A stretch of DNA of 64,000 bases from Alkalimonas delamerensis (GTDB lineage: Bacteria; Pseudomonadota; Gammaproteobacteria; Enterobacterales; Alteromonadaceae), in NCBI RefSeq assembly GCF_030717955.1, contig NZ_JAUZVY010000004.1, positions 275,915 to 339,914 on the forward strand, given 5' to 3'. The notes beneath the pieces are model-generated. The model saw only the letters and a program-made list of their open reading frames with translations. It was not told where the DNA came from and ran no database searches. Position 1 is the first letter of the stretch. Each line of letters begins with the position of its first letter. The translations under genes and the position numbers were made by a program. This document shows, piece after piece, positions 27,307 to 36,059 of the stretch.

Positions 27307-28270
27307 GAAGCACCGCCTTAGCGGCCTGCTGCCCGGCCAACCAGGCATTCTCAACCCGCCCGCCTAAAGACCAGTCCCCTGCCACCACTGCTGGGAAACG
27401 GGCACTGGTGAGGATCCCTGGCGCCGGCTTACTGGCATCGACAATGGCATAGAGCCAGCGATGATGCACACTGGCACCTAGCTGAACTGGCTGCTGAAAC
27501 AAAGTAGACAATGCATCGGCAGCACAATCGATCAAAAACTGGCTGGATGCATCCCGCTGCTGCTGACTGAACTCAGGGGTAAAGTGCAGCACCCACTGCT
27601 GCTTCGGTGATGTCCGGCCCGGCTTGCTGTCTTGCCGGGCCACCCAGCTAAGCGGTCCTTCTTTAACAAAAATACCTTCTGCCGGGTGTGCCATGGGCTG
27701 ATTCAACTGCAAGGCAACAGCCTGACAAGGCAGCAAGATGTCGTCTGGGATCTGCTGTTGCAACACTGGATCCAAACTCAGCAATGCAGCCGCCTGAGCC
27801 GGCGGCAGTGCCAGCACCAGAGCATCAAAACCACTGAATTGACGGCCATCATCCGACTGCAACTGCCAGCCATGCTGGTATTGCAGCTGCTCGATACGAC
27901 AACTCAATAGCAACTTATCAGCCAGGGTGTGGCTACGCCAGGGGCTGTGCATGGCAGGGGTGCCCACATAGCGCCTGGTATCGTCTGGCGATGCTTGCAA
28001 CTGGCCATCAACAAAACAATACAACTGAGGATCCCAGTGCTCAACCAGTCCTTGCTGTTGCCAGTCATCCACTTGTTGGCGAAACGCTGGGTGCCTGGCG
28101 GTAAAATACTGCGCCCCCAGGTCAATATGGCCCCCAAAAGCTCGCTTAGCAGAGGCGCGCCCTGCTGATGCCCGGCTCTTATCAAACCATTGCACTTCAA
28201 TACCTTGCGCCAATAAGGCTTCACCACAAGCCAAACCGGCAACACCGGCTCCGACAATTGCTACCCGCAT
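27299..28270 (-). CDS. Renalase-like FAD-dependent oxidoreductase
   Basis: This 323-residue protein has an N-terminal FAD-binding Rossmann motif (VAIVGAGVAGLACGEALL) and the second conserved block GGHIDLGAQYFTARHPAF, typical of the COG3380/renalase-like amine oxidase group. The C-terminal FAD motif is AGDWSLGGRVENAWLAG. Bacterial renalases oxidise aberrant dihydro-NAD(P) isomers; that role is an inference here. The start is the ATG at 28270, seven bases after AAGGAA. It is divergent from msrA and coupled to the SDR downstream. Confidence 0.82.
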   Translation of the reverse strand: MRVAIVGAGVAGLACGEALLAQGIEVQWFDKSRASAGRASAKRAFGGHIDLGAQYFTARHPAFRQQVDDWQQQGLVEHWDPQLYCFVDGQLQASPDDTRRYVGTPAMHSPWRSHTLADKLLLSCRIEQLQYQHGWQLQSDDGRQFSGFDALVLALPPAQAAALLSLDPVLQQQIPDDILLPCQAVALQLNQPMAHPAEGIFVKEGPLSWVARQDSKPGRTSPKQQWVLHFTPEFSQQQRDASSQFLIDCAADALSTLFQQPVQLGASVHHRWLYAIVDASKPAPGILTSARFPAVVAGDWSLGGRVENAWLAGQQAAKAVLHV

Positions 28271-28342
28271 GCATGATTCCTTTTCATCCAATTGGCCGAA
28301 TGTACGTATAATAAAGTCCTAACGATCAATGAAGGAATCTCA

Positions 28343-28882
28343 ATGAGCACAGCAACAGCGACCTTTGGTGCCGGCTGCTTTTGGTGCCTGGAAGCGGCGA
28401 TGAATCAGCTGCAAGGAGTGCAGCGCGCCACCAGTGGCTACATGGGAGGCCAGACCAGCAACCCCAGTTACCAACAGATCTGCACCGGGCTAACCGGCCA
28501 CGCCGAAGTGGTTCAGGTTATATTCGACCCGACCATCATTCGTTACGAGCAATTGTGTCAGATCTTTTTCTGCCTGCACGACCCCACCCAGCTTAACCGG
28601 CAGGGCAATGACATTGGCAGCCAGTACCGCTCGGTGATTTTTTACCACAATGACGAGCAGCAGCACCAAGCACAGCAAGTGTTAAATCAGCTGAGCACCG
28701 AGCAGGTGTTTGCCAGCCCCATTGTCACTGAGTTGAGCCCGGCGGCGCACTTTTACCCAGCAGAAGACTACCACCAGGGCTATGTGCAGCAAAACCCGAA
28801 TCAGGGTTATTGCCAGTTTGTGGTAGCCCCCAAACTGGCAAGCTTTCGCCAGCAGTTTCAGCAATTGCTGAAAGCGGATTGA
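28343..28882 (+). CDS. msrA: Peptide methionine-S-sulfoxide reductase MsrA
   Basis: This 179-residue enzyme repairs methionine S-sulfoxide. The catalytic motif GAGCFWC lies near residue 12. The substrate pocket (SGYMGG), the TGHAEVVQVIFDP block and the DIGSQYRSVIF segment are typical. The C-terminus is short and has no obvious resolving Cys pair as in E. coli, resembling the smaller MsrA subgroup. The start is the ATG at 28343 after AAGGAATC; the extension to 28292 lacks a ribosome-binding site. It is divergent from the renalase-like gene. Confidence 0.95.
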   Translation: MSTATATFGAGCFWCLEAAMNQLQGVQRATSGYMGGQTSNPSYQQICTGLTGHAEVVQVIFDPTIIRYEQLCQIFFCLHDPTQLNRQGNDIGSQYRSVIFYHNDEQQHQAQQVLNQLSTEQVFASPIVTELSPAAHFYPAEDYHQGYVQQNPNQGYCQFVVAPKLASFRQQFQQLLKAD

Positions 28883-28918
28883 TGGTTGTCCCCATCCATC
28901 CGCGTTGTCCCGGCAGCC

Positions 28919-30694
28919 TTAAAAGCCACGATAACTGAGGCGAAGGCCAAGGGTTCGCCCAGCGGTGTCATACCCGATGCTGGTTTGGTAGTTTTTGTTG
29001 GTCAGGTTGTCCAGCTTGGCTCGCAGCTGCCAGGCCGGTGTCAGCTGGTAGCTGGCACCCAAACCAAGCAAGGTAAAGCCTCCCAGATCCGGATAGTTGG
29101 TCATGGTCGTAAAGTCCAGCCCCTGAAAGGTTGAGCTTTGGTAATCCAGAGTAGCAAAGGCTTGCCAATGCTCCCCCTGCCAGCTGGTGCGAAGGTTCAG
29201 GCTGTGCTTGGGCCGGCGTTGCAATGGCTGCTGGTTTTGCTCATCACGGGCATCCAGCCAGGTGTAACCCAGCTGGTGTTGCCAACTTGCCAGTTGCCAC
29301 TGCGCACTGTATTCAGCACCCCGCACCCGGGCCAACAGCACATTTTCAGCCTGCTCGCTGCCTTGAATCAGGTTGGTGACCTCACGGTCAAACAGCACCA
29401 GCTCGGATTGCATTGCCTGGCCGCTGAAACGCAGCGCCACTTCATCCGAAATCGATGATTCTGGTTGCAACTCAGGATTGCCAAAACCTGGCCAATAGAG
29501 TTGATTGAACGAAGGGGTTTTAAAGGCGGTTCCCCGGCTTAAGCGAAGCAACCACTGCTCGGTCAGGTAATAGCCCGCCGCCAATTGCCAGGTTCGTTCC
29601 TTGCCGTACTGGCTAAAGCGGTCTTGTCGTGCAGCCGCTTCAAACAACCATTGTGCTGGCTGATAGTTAACGCCGGTAAAGAGTGCTCTGTTGCGACGTT
29701 GGCTTTCGTCGTAAGCAGGCGCAGCCTTGGCAACCTCCTCCTGGTACCAGTTGGCACCAACCAACACGTTCAGCGACGGGTGCAGCTGCTGCGTCAGTTG
29801 GTAATTCACTTCATCCCGACTGGTGCTAAAAGGGCTGCTCGAGTCCGGGCCATAGGTCCGGTCGCTGTCCAGATTCCGGCTTAGCTGCAGTTGCTGGCCG
29901 GTTGCGGCTGCTTGATGGTTCCAGCCCAGCACGTGACTGCGTTGCAACACAGCGGAGCGATCTTCGCTGCCCCAGGCCACATCGAAATCGTAACGCCCGG
30001 AATTGATGGTGCTGTGCCAGTAAAACTGCCCCATGTCGGACTGATAATCGGTGCCAAAACGAGCAAATCGCTGCCAATAACCGTCTTTATCCGGGTCCAG
30101 ATCCGGACGAACATCGAACCCATCGGCTCTGCTGTACCCCAGGTTGGCTTGCAGTTGCCAGGCACCGAGCTGACGCTGCAAACCAAGATCACTTTCCAGC
30201 AAGCCATAACTGCCAACACCGGCATTCAATTCGGTCTGCTGCTGCCGACGCGTGGTAATGGCAATTACGCCAGCCAGAGCATCGGAGCCATACCAGGCGG
30301 CGCGAGGCCCGCGGATCACTTCAATGCGTTCAATTAAGTCCAGCGGGACCATCGACAAAGATGTCTGGCCCAGGGTGGCAGAGCCTGTACGGACGCCATC
30401 AACCAGCACCAGTGTATGGCCGGTATTGCCACCGCGAATAAATACCCCACTATTCTGACCACGACCGCCATCGCGCGCTATGGTCACGCCCGGCAGTTGA
30501 TGGAGTAAGGCCGGCAAATCCGGGGCCTGGCGGGCAAGGATTTCGTCGCGCTCCAGCACAGTGACACTGGCAAGGCTTTGCTCCACCGATATCGGCTGGC
30601 GGCTGCTGTAGATGGTGATGGTTTCAATGGAATCGGCAAAAGCTGCGGGCAGCAGCGAAGTGACAGCCAAGGCTGCCAGAGAGTACTTCAGCAT
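28919..30694 (-). CDS. btuB: TonB-dependent vitamin B12 receptor BtuB
   Basis: This 591-residue outer-membrane receptor has a signal peptide (about 1-20, cleavage after AFA) and a TonB box near ETITIYSS. The plug domain (about 30-140) has GQNSGVFIRGGNTGHTLVLVDG and VIRGPRAAWYGSDALAGVI. A 22-strand-type barrel ends in an aromatic residue (LRLSYRGF). The cobalamin riboswitch directly upstream makes B12 or another corrinoid the confident substrate. The ATG at 30694 follows AGGAGA; the extension to 30724 runs into the leader and is rejected. Confidence 0.95.
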   Translation of the reverse strand: MLKYSLAALAVTSLLPAAFADSIETITIYSSRQPISVEQSLASVTVLERDEILARQAPDLPALLHQLPGVTIARDGGRGQNSGVFIRGGNTGHTLVLVDGVRTGSATLGQTSLSMVPLDLIERIEVIRGPRAAWYGSDALAGVIAITTRRQQQTELNAGVGSYGLLESDLGLQRQLGAWQLQANLGYSRADGFDVRPDLDPDKDGYWQRFARFGTDYQSDMGQFYWHSTINSGRYDFDVAWGSEDRSAVLQRSHVLGWNHQAAATGQQLQLSRNLDSDRTYGPDSSSPFSTSRDEVNYQLTQQLHPSLNVLVGANWYQEEVAKAAPAYDESQRRNRALFTGVNYQPAQWLFEAAARQDRFSQYGKERTWQLAAGYYLTEQWLLRLSRGTAFKTPSFNQLYWPGFGNPELQPESSISDEVALRFSGQAMQSELVLFDREVTNLIQGSEQAENVLLARVRGAEYSAQWQLASWQHQLGYTWLDARDEQNQQPLQRRPKHSLNLRTSWQGEHWQAFATLDYQSSTFQGLDFTTMTNYPDLGGFTLLGLGASYQLTPAWQLRAKLDNLTNKNYQTSIGYDTAGRTLGLRLSYRGF

Positions 30695-30706
30695 AAGGTC
30701 TCCTGC

Positions 30707-30725
30707 AATGTGCCCACCGCACATT
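30707..30725 (-). promoter_or_regulatory. Hairpin beside the btuB ribosome-binding site (possible riboswitch expression platform)
   Basis: AATGTGC at 30707-30713 and GCACATT at 30719-30725 form a seven-base stem between the riboswitch aptamer and the AGGAGA site of btuB. Its position fits translational control by ligand binding. The functional role is inference. Confidence 0.45.
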
Positions 30726-30739
30726 GGTTGGTTGATGGA

Positions 30740-30897
30740 TTTTTCAGGCCGGTCTCCGGGCTTACAAGCAAGGTTGTCCTGACCTTCCCATCCTAAGACA
30801 GTGGCTTTGGACCAGACTTGTTACCGTTGCGGGGGCAGCTCTGGTTTTTCACCAGATTCCCGTTTCACTGCTTACAAAAGCAGCACCTGAAAAAGCG
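30740..30897 (-). ncRNA. Cobalamin riboswitch
   Basis: Read on the minus strand, the leader shows the class hallmarks in order: GAAACGGGAATCTGGTG, GAGCTGCCCCCGCAACGGTAA, the B12 box core AGCCACTG, GGATGGGAAGGTCAGG and the terminal AAGCCCGGAGACCGGCC. It folds upstream of btuB and should turn the receptor gene off when cobalamin is plentiful. The aptamer borders are approximate. Confidence 0.96.
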
Positions 30898-30967
30898 GGC
30901 CTAGTTTAGCCCTATCAAAATGAATGTCAACAGAAATCCAGACGGCCAAATTGAAATAAAAACTCTA

Positions 30968-30996
30968 TTGACAAATATTACTTAAAAGTTAATTAT
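30968..30996 (+). promoter_or_regulatory. Possible promoter of the S9 peptidase gene
   Basis: A perfect TTGACA at 30968-30973 is followed after 17 bases by AATTAT (4/6). They sit in the markedly AT-rich gap between the btuB riboswitch and the peptidase start. Prediction by eye. Confidence 0.35.
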
Positions 30997-31053
30997 CAAA
31001 GATAATGCCCTCTAAATAATGCCCTACCAATGCGCAGGTCTTAAGGAATAACA

Positions 31054-33045
31054 ATGTTTGCATCTTGCCTTCAAACAATTTTAGTTGTGCTTTCCCTTGC
31101 AAGCTCAATGGAGACAAGTGAATTGCCGGTAGAAGCTTTTGCCAGTCTGCCTAACGTGAGTCAGGTCAGTTTATCCCCCGATGGCAATAAAGTCGCCTTG
31201 CTGTATTGGGCACAACAGTTAGAGGATCAGGAGACCTTTGTCCGTGTTATTAACCTGCAGACTGGAGAAAGTCAGTTTCCCTTTAAAACCGACAACCAGT
31301 CAGGGCTTATTAACCGGCTTCGTTGGGGCAACGACAGCATTCTACTGGCATCCATATCCATGCCTGCAACGCGTCAAGGTGTTCCAACAACTGAGACTCG
31401 TATTGTTCGACTTGATTTAGAGGCTGGCTCAGCCAGCAACTTGCTTTCGACCAGCTTTTTACGGCGCTTCCGATACACCCCACAATTCCAAACAAACATT
31501 GTCGACATGTTGCCAGATGATCCCGATCATATCTTGATCGCGCTGGATGGCTATCGGGATCACACTGGAGTCAGTATCTTTCAGGTTAACTTGCAGCTAA
31601 AACGTCCTAGAGTGATTGAGAATGGGCAAGGTTACATTTCGAATTGGCTCACCGACCAACAGCATCAAATCCGGATAGGTGTTTATCAAAGAGATACCAA
31701 CTTCCGTGTGCTTGAGAGAAGCCCAGAGCGGCGAAACCAACGGTTGTTATGGCAATTTGAGCTTTTTAGCGAAGATGAAGTTTGGCCATTGGGTTTTGGT
31801 AAAGATCCTAACCAACTCTACGTCATACAATATCATCAGGGTCGCAAAGCACTCTTTGTAGTGGATTTAACCGATCCCGAGTTAACCGCAAAACCAGTGA
31901 TTACCCACCCCCATTACGATGTACAAGGCAGTTTGCTCTACTCCGATGTTGAGAAGGATGTGATTGGAGTTACTTTCAATGAAGGCGGCGGCTTTACTTT
32001 CTTTGAAGAGAGCTACCAACGTCTGCAAAAGGCGATTGATCGTGCCCTGCCCGAAACGACCAACTTGCTGTTAGGGTTTAGCAAAGATGAGCGTCGTTAT
32101 GTATTATTTTCTTCAAATGCAACGGATCCAGGCGCTTATTTCGTTGGTGATCGAGACACAGGTGAATTACTCCATTTGGCCGATCGGTTTACTATGCTGC
32201 CTGTTGATTACATGCAACCAAAACAAAGAATTCAATATCAGGCAAGAGATGGTCTGACCATTGAAGGCTTTTTAACACAGCCCAGCACTGCATCGAAATC
32301 ATCACCACCTCCGGCCATCATTTTTCCACATGGCGGTCCTATTAGTTTTGATGATGGCAGCTTTGACTACTGGACTCAGTTTTTTGCAAATCGTGGCTTT
32401 GCCGTCTTGCAAATGAACTTCCGCGGCTCTGCAGGCTATGGTTTCGATTTTATGTCTGCCGGCATTCAAGGTTGGGGTCAAGCCATGCAGGATGACATTG
32501 AAGATGGTACCCGCTGGATGATTCAACAAGGTTATGCCGACCCTGATAGGATTTGCATTGTTGGGGCCAGTTACGGTGGCTACGCAGCTTTAATGGGCAG
32601 TATTAAAACGCCTGAGCTGTACCGTTGTGTTGTCAGCTTCGCAGGTGTTACCGATGTTGAGTTGCTGGTCCGTTCGCATCGTCGATACCGTAACTCACGA
32701 GTCGCTCAGGCACAGATTGGAGATAACTTTAGGGAGTTACGCAGTATCTCCCCGGTTAACTTGGTCGAGCATATTCAAATTCCATTACTGATTATTCATG
32801 GTGATCAAGACCGCAGTGTTGATATTCAGCAAGGCAGGCGTCTGATCCGGCAGCTGGAACGGCACAATAAAGATGTGCGCTACATTGAACTGGAACGGGG
32901 TGACCATTACTTAAGCAACAGCCAACACCGTCTTACTGCTTTCAGAGCCATGAATGAATTTCTAAAACAACACCTGACCCAGCAGCCGGAGTCGGCTCAT
33001 GCAGATCAGGTCACTCTACCGCCGAGCCAGACTCCGCCAAATTAA
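31054..33045 (+). CDS. Secreted S9-family prolyl oligopeptidase-like peptidase
   Basis: This 663-residue protein has a short signal peptide (about 1-18), an N-terminal beta-propeller (about 25-390, beginning VSQVSLSPDGNKVALLYW) and a C-terminal alpha/beta hydrolase domain (about 395-645). The catalytic Ser506 is in GASYGGYAAL, Asp586 in HGDQDRSV and His618 in RGDHYLS, so the triad is complete. It likely cleaves short peptides, often after Pro or Ala, in the periplasm or outside the cell. It is somewhat more AT-rich than its neighbours. Its stop overlaps that of the convergent yajQ gene. Confidence 0.92.
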   Translation: MFASCLQTILVVLSLASSMETSELPVEAFASLPNVSQVSLSPDGNKVALLYWAQQLEDQETFVRVINLQTGESQFPFKTDNQSGLINRLRWGNDSILLASISMPATRQGVPTTETRIVRLDLEAGSASNLLSTSFLRRFRYTPQFQTNIVDMLPDDPDHILIALDGYRDHTGVSIFQVNLQLKRPRVIENGQGYISNWLTDQQHQIRIGVYQRDTNFRVLERSPERRNQRLLWQFELFSEDEVWPLGFGKDPNQLYVIQYHQGRKALFVVDLTDPELTAKPVITHPHYDVQGSLLYSDVEKDVIGVTFNEGGGFTFFEESYQRLQKAIDRALPETTNLLLGFSKDERRYVLFSSNATDPGAYFVGDRDTGELLHLADRFTMLPVDYMQPKQRIQYQARDGLTIEGFLTQPSTASKSSPPPAIIFPHGGPISFDDGSFDYWTQFFANRGFAVLQMNFRGSAGYGFDFMSAGIQGWGQAMQDDIEDGTRWMIQQGYADPDRICIVGASYGGYAALMGSIKTPELYRCVVSFAGVTDVELLVRSHRRYRNSRVAQAQIGDNFRELRSISPVNLVEHIQIPLLIIHGDQDRSVDIQQGRRLIRQLERHNKDVRYIELERGDHYLSNSQHRLTAFRAMNEFLKQHLTQQPESAHADQVTLPPSQTPPN

Positions 33046-33524
33046 TCACGAAAGTTGGTAAACTGAAAGGGTTGTTCCAGGTCGCTTTGCTTAACAAAAG
33101 CGATGGCCTCTTGCAGGTCGTCGCGTTTTTTTCCGGTAACCCGCACCTGATCGCCCTGAATGGACGCCTGCACTTTGAGCTTGCTGTCCTTGATAAGCTT
33201 AACCAGCTTTTTCGCCGTCGGGGTATCAATCCCCTGCAACAAGCTTAATGTTTGGCTGTAGGTTTTCCCCGAATGCACCACCTCATTCTCTTTAAAGGAA
33301 CGCACATCCAGGTTGCGCTTGATGGCTTTTGCCCGGAAGATTTCCAGCATCTGCTGCAGTTGAAACTCCGCTTCGGCTTTCATCGTCACCAGTTGCTCGC
33401 TTGACGTAAAGCTGGCTTCAACGCCACGAAAGTCATAACGGGTATCCAGTTCGCGATTGGCATTATCGACGGCATTTTGCACTTCTTGCTGTTCGATTTC
33501 GGAAACAATATCAAAAGATGGCAT
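33042..33524 (-). CDS. yajQ: YajQ family nucleotide-binding protein
   Basis: This 160-residue protein has two ferredoxin-like halves and the conserved MPSFDIVSEI start, ELDTRYDFRG, the ENEVVHSGKTYSQTL-type centre and the C-terminal PFQFTNFRD. YajQ binds nucleotides and RNA, and some members bind c-di-GMP (known for Xanthomonas and Pseudomonas homologues). Whether this one does is unknown. It is divergent from panE, and its stop overlaps that of the peptidase gene. Confidence 0.95.
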   Translation of the reverse strand: MPSFDIVSEIEQQEVQNAVDNANRELDTRYDFRGVEASFTSSEQLVTMKAEAEFQLQQMLEIFRAKAIKRNLDVRSFKENEVVHSGKTYSQTLSLLQGIDTPTAKKLVKLIKDSKLKVQASIQGDQVRVTGKKRDDLQEAIAFVKQSDLEQPFQFTNFRD

Positions 33525-33613
33525 GCTGACTCCAAAGCTGATTAAACCTCGCGATTATAGCGGTAAAATTGCTACAATCCGAGCATTGTTGCATTTTTGA
33601 ATCACGGCATCGC

Positions 33614-34537
33614 ATGACAGACGCACAGCAACATAAACGAAACGACTGGCTGGTGGTTGGCAAAGGCGCCATTGGTTTACTCACGGCCTGCCAGCTGCAG
33701 CAGCAGGGCGAGCTGATCCGACTCTGGCTGCGCCAGCCAACCGAGCTGCAGGTTGCCATGACCACGGTCAGAGGTGCCGTCCGCCGCCACCACTTTGCTC
33801 CCTGGCCCAAAACCCAGGCCGCCCGACTGGCCTTTATTGCTGTCAAAGCCTACGACGCCCTGCCCTGCATTCAGCAGCTGCAGACGCAGCTGGCTGAAGA
33901 CGCCTGTGTCATCCTCAGCCACAATGGCCTGGGTACCCTGACCAACATTCAGGCAGCGTTAAAACCCCGACAACAGCTGTGGTTTCTCACCACCACCCAC
34001 GGCGCTTATACCCAATCGGATTGCAGCAAAGGCCATCAACTGGTGCACAGCGGCAGTGGCAGCTCGGTTATAGGGAAAATCACGCCTGCTGACTCTGAAG
34101 CTGTACCCGGTTGGTTTGATGTGCTAGGGCAAGCGCTGGGACCTCTGACGTTGGTGGAAAGAATTCAACCATGTTTATGGCAAAAGCTGTTAATAAACTG
34201 CCTGATCAACCCACTGACGGCGCTGCATCAGGTGCCCAATGGCGCCCTGGCAGAAACCCGCTTCGAAGCGACTCTCAAAAAGCTTTTTGCCGAGTATTGC
34301 CAGCTGGCCGCCGCAGCCGGTTACCCGCAGCAAGAAACCGCAGCCTGGCAACAGCTGCAACAGGTGATCTCCAACACGGCCAGCAATCGCTCGTCCATGC
34401 TGCAAGACCGCTTGGCCGGGCGGAAAACCGAGCTCGATTTCATCACCGGTTTTGTGCTGAGCGAGGCAGACCGTCTTGGACTGGCCCTACCGGCTCACCA
34501 GCAATTGTATCAGGACTGTTTGGCGGCAGGTTTTTGA
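33614..34537 (+). CDS. panE: 2-dehydropantoate 2-reductase PanE
   Basis: This 307-residue enzyme reduces ketopantoate to pantoate with NADPH for pantothenate and CoA synthesis. The N-terminal GxGxxG motif is VVGKGAIGLL. The catalytic-domain features are WQKLLINCLINPLTAL (the conserved Lys and Asn) and SSMLQDRLAGRKTELDFITG. The ATG at 33614 is the best start, though it lacks a good Shine-Dalgarno; an in-frame TTG at 33569 gives an N-terminus unlike the family. The 3' end overlaps convergent thiI by 28 bases. Confidence 0.92.
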   Translation: MTDAQQHKRNDWLVVGKGAIGLLTACQLQQQGELIRLWLRQPTELQVAMTTVRGAVRRHHFAPWPKTQAARLAFIAVKAYDALPCIQQLQTQLAEDACVILSHNGLGTLTNIQAALKPRQQLWFLTTTHGAYTQSDCSKGHQLVHSGSGSSVIGKITPADSEAVPGWFDVLGQALGPLTLVERIQPCLWQKLLINCLINPLTALHQVPNGALAETRFEATLKKLFAEYCQLAAAAGYPQQETAAWQQLQQVISNTASNRSSMLQDRLAGRKTELDFITGFVLSEADRLGLALPAHQQLYQDCLAAGF

Positions 34538-35985
34538 TAGACCGCCACATTCTGGTAGCCTTCGTCTTTTAACAGCAAGGCTTGCATCCGACTCATCACG
34601 CCTTGATCGCAATAGAGGTAATAAGCTTTATCCTGCGCCAGCTGACCAAACTGACTGGCCAGTTTGTAAAATGGCAAGGCCAGTACCGAGTGGCCAGCCA
34701 CCTCAAGTGGAGCCTGCTCTGCTTCATCTGGCCGGCGAATATCCAGTACAATGGCATCCTCGGGCATGGCCTGCACCGTTTCAATGGTGCTCACTTGCTG
34801 GCTGGACTGGTAGTCAATGGTGCGGATATCCAGAATTTTGGCATCGGCATTTACCTGCGCCAGTACGGCTGGGTCGAAGCGTTGTTCGCAGGCCTCCACC
34901 TCAGCCAGTTTGGCTTTTACTGTGGGCTTGTTGGAAATGACACCACAGTACTCAGGCATGCTGGCTGCCATATCCTCCACCCCAATCTTACGGGCAATGT
35001 CGATAATGTCCTGCTTGTCGTGCGCAATCAAAGGCCGCAGGATCAACATCGGAGTGACCCTGTCGATCACATTGAGGTTGTCCAGGGTTTGACTGGACAC
35101 TTGTCCGGCGCTTTCACCGGTGACAATGGCCGGGATCCCCAACCGCTGAGCCAGCTCAGCGGCAGCCCGCATCATCATGCGCTTGAGTACCACGCCCATC
35201 AGGCCGGTATCGGATTTTTCCAGAATTTCTGCCACCACTGGAGCAAAGTCCACGCTGATGAACTTCACTTTGTGCGACAGACTGTATTTTTGCCACAGGT
35301 AATAGGTGATTTCCCGCACCCCGGTTTCGTGGGCTTTGCCACCCAGGTTGAAAAACAGGTAGTGGGTCCGCATGCCTTTTTTGATCATCAAGTAACTGCT
35401 GACCGCAGAATCAAAGCCACCGGAAATCAGCGACAACGCATCCGCCTGCGAGGGCAACGGAAAACCACCAAGGCCGGAATACTGCGCCCGCACCATCATC
35501 AGTTTGTCTTTGCGGATTTCCAGCTGCACCGTCACGTCCGGCTTTTTCAGCTGCACCCGGGCCGAAGGGACCTGCTGGTTTAAACCACCACCGATGTATC
35601 GCTCCGCCTCGGTTGAGCTAAAAGCATGGTCGCCAGAGCGACGAATACGAACACAAAAGCTTTTGCCACGAATTTGTTCAGCGAAAACCGGCAAAGCTTG
35701 CTGGTAAATATCGTCCAGACTGGTAAAGCTACTGGATTGCATCTCAGAAAATTGCGCAATGCCAGGAATACAAGCCAAGCGCTCAATCAATAAAGCGCGC
35801 AGCTCAGGCGTACTTTGCTCAAGCCTGACGGTGATGTGATCCCAGTGCGAAACGATGACAACGTTTGGCGTACACTGCAATAAAATGGTTTTCAGGTTTT
35901 GTTGCAGCAGCTTGGTCTGGCGCTTGCGCACCGACTTGCTTTTGATGGTGATTTCAGAGTGCAGTTTGATAATAAATTCGAGCAT
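34510..35985 (-). CDS. thiI: tRNA 4-thiouridine synthase / thiazole sulfur carrier ThiI
   Basis: This 491-residue protein has an N-terminal ferredoxin-like region, a THUMP domain (about 60-165), a PP-loop ATPase (SGGFDSAVSSYL, about 190) and a C-terminal rhodanese domain (about 400-485). The persulfide Cys is Cys459 in LYCDQGVMS. The second redox-active Cys is in EYCGVISNKPT. It transfers sulfur to U8 of tRNA and, with the rhodanese domain, to ThiS for thiamine synthesis. Length and layout match the enterobacterial form. It overlaps the end of panE on the opposite strand. Confidence 0.96.
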   Translation of the reverse strand: MLEFIIKLHSEITIKSKSVRKRQTKLLQQNLKTILLQCTPNVVIVSHWDHITVRLEQSTPELRALLIERLACIPGIAQFSEMQSSSFTSLDDIYQQALPVFAEQIRGKSFCVRIRRSGDHAFSSTEAERYIGGGLNQQVPSARVQLKKPDVTVQLEIRKDKLMMVRAQYSGLGGFPLPSQADALSLISGGFDSAVSSYLMIKKGMRTHYLFFNLGGKAHETGVREITYYLWQKYSLSHKVKFISVDFAPVVAEILEKSDTGLMGVVLKRMMMRAAAELAQRLGIPAIVTGESAGQVSSQTLDNLNVIDRVTPMLILRPLIAHDKQDIIDIARKIGVEDMAASMPEYCGVISNKPTVKAKLAEVEACEQRFDPAVLAQVNADAKILDIRTIDYQSSQQVSTIETVQAMPEDAIVLDIRRPDEAEQAPLEVAGHSVLALPFYKLASQFGQLAQDKAYYLYCDQGVMSRMQALLLKDEGYQNVAVYQKPAAKQS

Positions 35986-35986
35986 T

Positions 35987-36016
35987 GCCGGGCTGTTCTA
36001 ACCAATAAAGCCCGGC
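35987..36016 (-). terminator. Hairpin between pomB and thiI
   Basis: GCCGGGCT at 35987-35994 and AGCCCGGC at 36009-36016 form an eight-base GC-rich stem with a 14-base loop. It overlaps the immediate leader of thiI. There is no clear T tract, so it could be a weak terminator for pomAB or a leader structure. Confidence 0.35.
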
Positions 36017-36059
36017 AGTATACCTGAATTGCATGCAGGTGACGACTTTCCGCCTCGGG

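Noticed and set aside
34582..35583. Long open frame of 333 codons on the plus strand
   Set aside because: It lies wholly antisense to thiI, which has full family motifs; the translation has no recognisable domain and is His/Gln-rich as expected for a shadow frame.
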